DNA of 34,136 nt from an uncultured Chitinophagaceae bacterium (GTDB lineage: Bacteria; Bacteroidota; Bacteroidia; Chitinophagales; Chitinophagaceae). The notes under the pieces are model-generated. The model was not told where the DNA came from and did not search any database. It saw only the letters and a program-made list of their open reading frames with translations. The stretch spans positions 1-34,136 of the forward strand of contig CALMED010000029.1 of assembly GCA_937862815.1 (NCBI GenBank). Direction: 5' to 3'. The translations under genes were made by a program, and so were the position numbers. Positions 33,665 to 34,136 of the stretch are shown in pieces (within the stretch, counting starts at the first letter, position 1; every line of letters begins with the position of its first letter).

Positions 33665-33961
33665 TTATCCGGCCACCACTTCCACGGTGGCGCCGATGCC
33701 CCGGTCGGTAATGGCATCGCAGAGGGGTTTCAACTCTTCGAAAGTGCCGTTCTTAACGGCGTATTTCCCTTTCGTGTGAATCAGCCATGCACATTGTTCG
33801 GCCTGCTCGTGGGTGTGCGAACAAATGTCTATCAGCGTTTCAATCACCCATTCGAAGGTGTTGACTTCGTCGTTCCATACCACCAGGTGGCAGGGTTCTT
33901 CCTGGTCGGTAAGCAGGTCGGTTTCTTCCGCTTCCTGTGTTTGGCTGGATGCCCGTTTCAT
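33665..33961 (-). CDS. clpS: ATP-dependent Clp protease adaptor ClpS
   Basis: 98 residues. After a disordered, acidic N-terminal tail of ~25 residues comes the ClpS fold. HLVVWNDEVNTFEWVIETL provides the Asn-Asp of the N-degron pocket; HTKGKYAVKNGTFEELKPL follows in the second half. ClpS binds proteins with N-terminal Leu, Phe, Tyr or Trp and passes them to ClpA/ClpC-ClpP. Some Bacteroidota lack ClpA and use ClpC, so the partner is uncertain. A TAATTTTA box on the minus strand (33966-33973) lies 4 nt from the ATG, without a good -33 element. The first gene of a clpS-aat operon. Confidence 0.95.
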   Translation of the reverse strand: MKRASSQTQEAEETDLLTDQEEPCHLVVWNDEVNTFEWVIETLIDICSHTHEQAEQCAWLIHTKGKYAVKNGTFEELKPLCDAITDRGIGATVEVVAG

Positions 33962-34034
33962 ACTGTAAAATTAATCAATGGATTGACATGCAGGCGGTAA
34001 GGAGAATTCCTCCCCGTAAATAGGAAGAAAAATT

Positions 34035-34063
34035 TTGTACAATCATTTCTGTTCTTATCTTTG
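34035..34063 (+). promoter_or_regulatory. Promoter of the tRNA-like sequence
   Basis: TTG (34035-34037), an 18-nt spacer, then TATCTTTG (34056-34063). Both elements match consensus, with the tRNA-like 5' end 12 nt beyond the box. Confidence 0.7.
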
Positions 34064-34074
34064 CACACCCAAAA

Positions 34075-34136
34075 GGGAGCGTAGCTCAGTTGGTTCAGAG
34101 CATCCCGACTAAGTCGGGAGGGTGCGCTGAAAAAGT
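34075..34136 (+). tRNA. Partial, aberrant tRNA-like sequence (cut by window end)
   Basis: The first part is a textbook tRNA: acceptor strand GGGAGCG (34075-34081), TA, D stem GCTC/GAGC with loop AGTTGGTTCA, then A26. The next stem TCCCG/CGGGA (34103-34107, 34115-34119) encloses the loop ACTAAGT. Read canonically this gives anticodon TAA, but base 33 is C instead of the near-universal U, and the loop flanks can pair further. After the variable region the sequence GCGCTGAAAAAGT shows no TTCRA T-loop. It may be a degenerate or interrupted tRNA, a tRNA-derived element, or an assembly artefact at a contig edge. The amino acid is not assigned. Confidence 0.45.

Noticed and set aside
1..34136. CRISPR arrays, phage genes, transposases, toxin-antitoxin or retron-like elements
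   Set aside because: None was seen on reading both strands; the only direct repeats are the adhesin modules and the glycine codons of the RRM protein.

Overview
The window looks like a chromosomal segment from a member of the phylum Bacteroidota, most plausibly Chitinophagaceae or a close relative. The reasons are a type IX secretion (gliding/Por) gene set (a protein ending in the gliding-motility C-terminal domain, PorP/SprF, PorQ), a probable Bacteroidota serine palmitoyltransferase, a PafA-type phosphatase, and repeated Bacteroidota promoters of the TTG - about 20 nt - TAnnTTTG type. GC content is moderately high. The genus cannot be fixed from sequence reading alone. I see no phage, IS element, CRISPR array or recognisable defence island; most of it is housekeeping and envelope genes.

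Layout. 1-2.4 kb: 3' end of a repetitive secreted adhesin followed at once by a PorP/SprF outer-membrane partner. 2.4-5.6 kb: a free-standing CBM48-like protein on the minus strand, then histidine-degradation genes (imidazolonepropionase and a formimidoylglutamase-like ureohydrolase). 5.6-8.4 kb: a minus-strand lipoprotein, a YkgJ-type Cys-cluster protein with an odd start, and a DEAD-box RNA helicase. 8.4-13.4 kb: an OmpA/TSP3 porin, a small coiled-coil protein, an EF-G paralog whose catalytic His is replaced by Tyr, a dodecin and a glycine-rich RRM protein. 13.6-16.5 kb: dienelactone hydrolase, polysaccharide deacetylase and a conserved lipoprotein of unknown function. 16.6-24.1 kb: rpsA, shikimate kinase, a DUF423 membrane protein, an orphan 7TM sensor kinase and the FtsK translocase. 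24.2-30.6 kb: LolA-like carrier, probable serine palmitoyltransferase, PafA-like phosphatase and Lon protease. 30.8-34.1 kb: PorQ, a DUF4349 lipoprotein, and an aat-clpS pair forming an N-degron module. The right edge holds a tRNA-like 5' portion whose remainder does not look canonical.

Themes. Envelope and secretion functions (adhesin/PorP, PorQ, OmpA, LolA, sphingolipid synthesis) alternate with translation and proteolysis functions (S1, EF-G2, RhlE-like helicase, Lon, ClpS/Aat). Strong inverted repeats separate most convergent pairs. No clearly new multi-gene system is visible. The most notable points are the EF-G paralog with a substituted catalytic residue, promoters placed so close to hutI and ftsK that leaderless mRNAs are likely, hairpins predicted at the very 5' ends of the rpsA and lolA-like transcripts, a non-canonical start for the YkgJ-type gene, and the aberrant terminal tRNA-like sequence.
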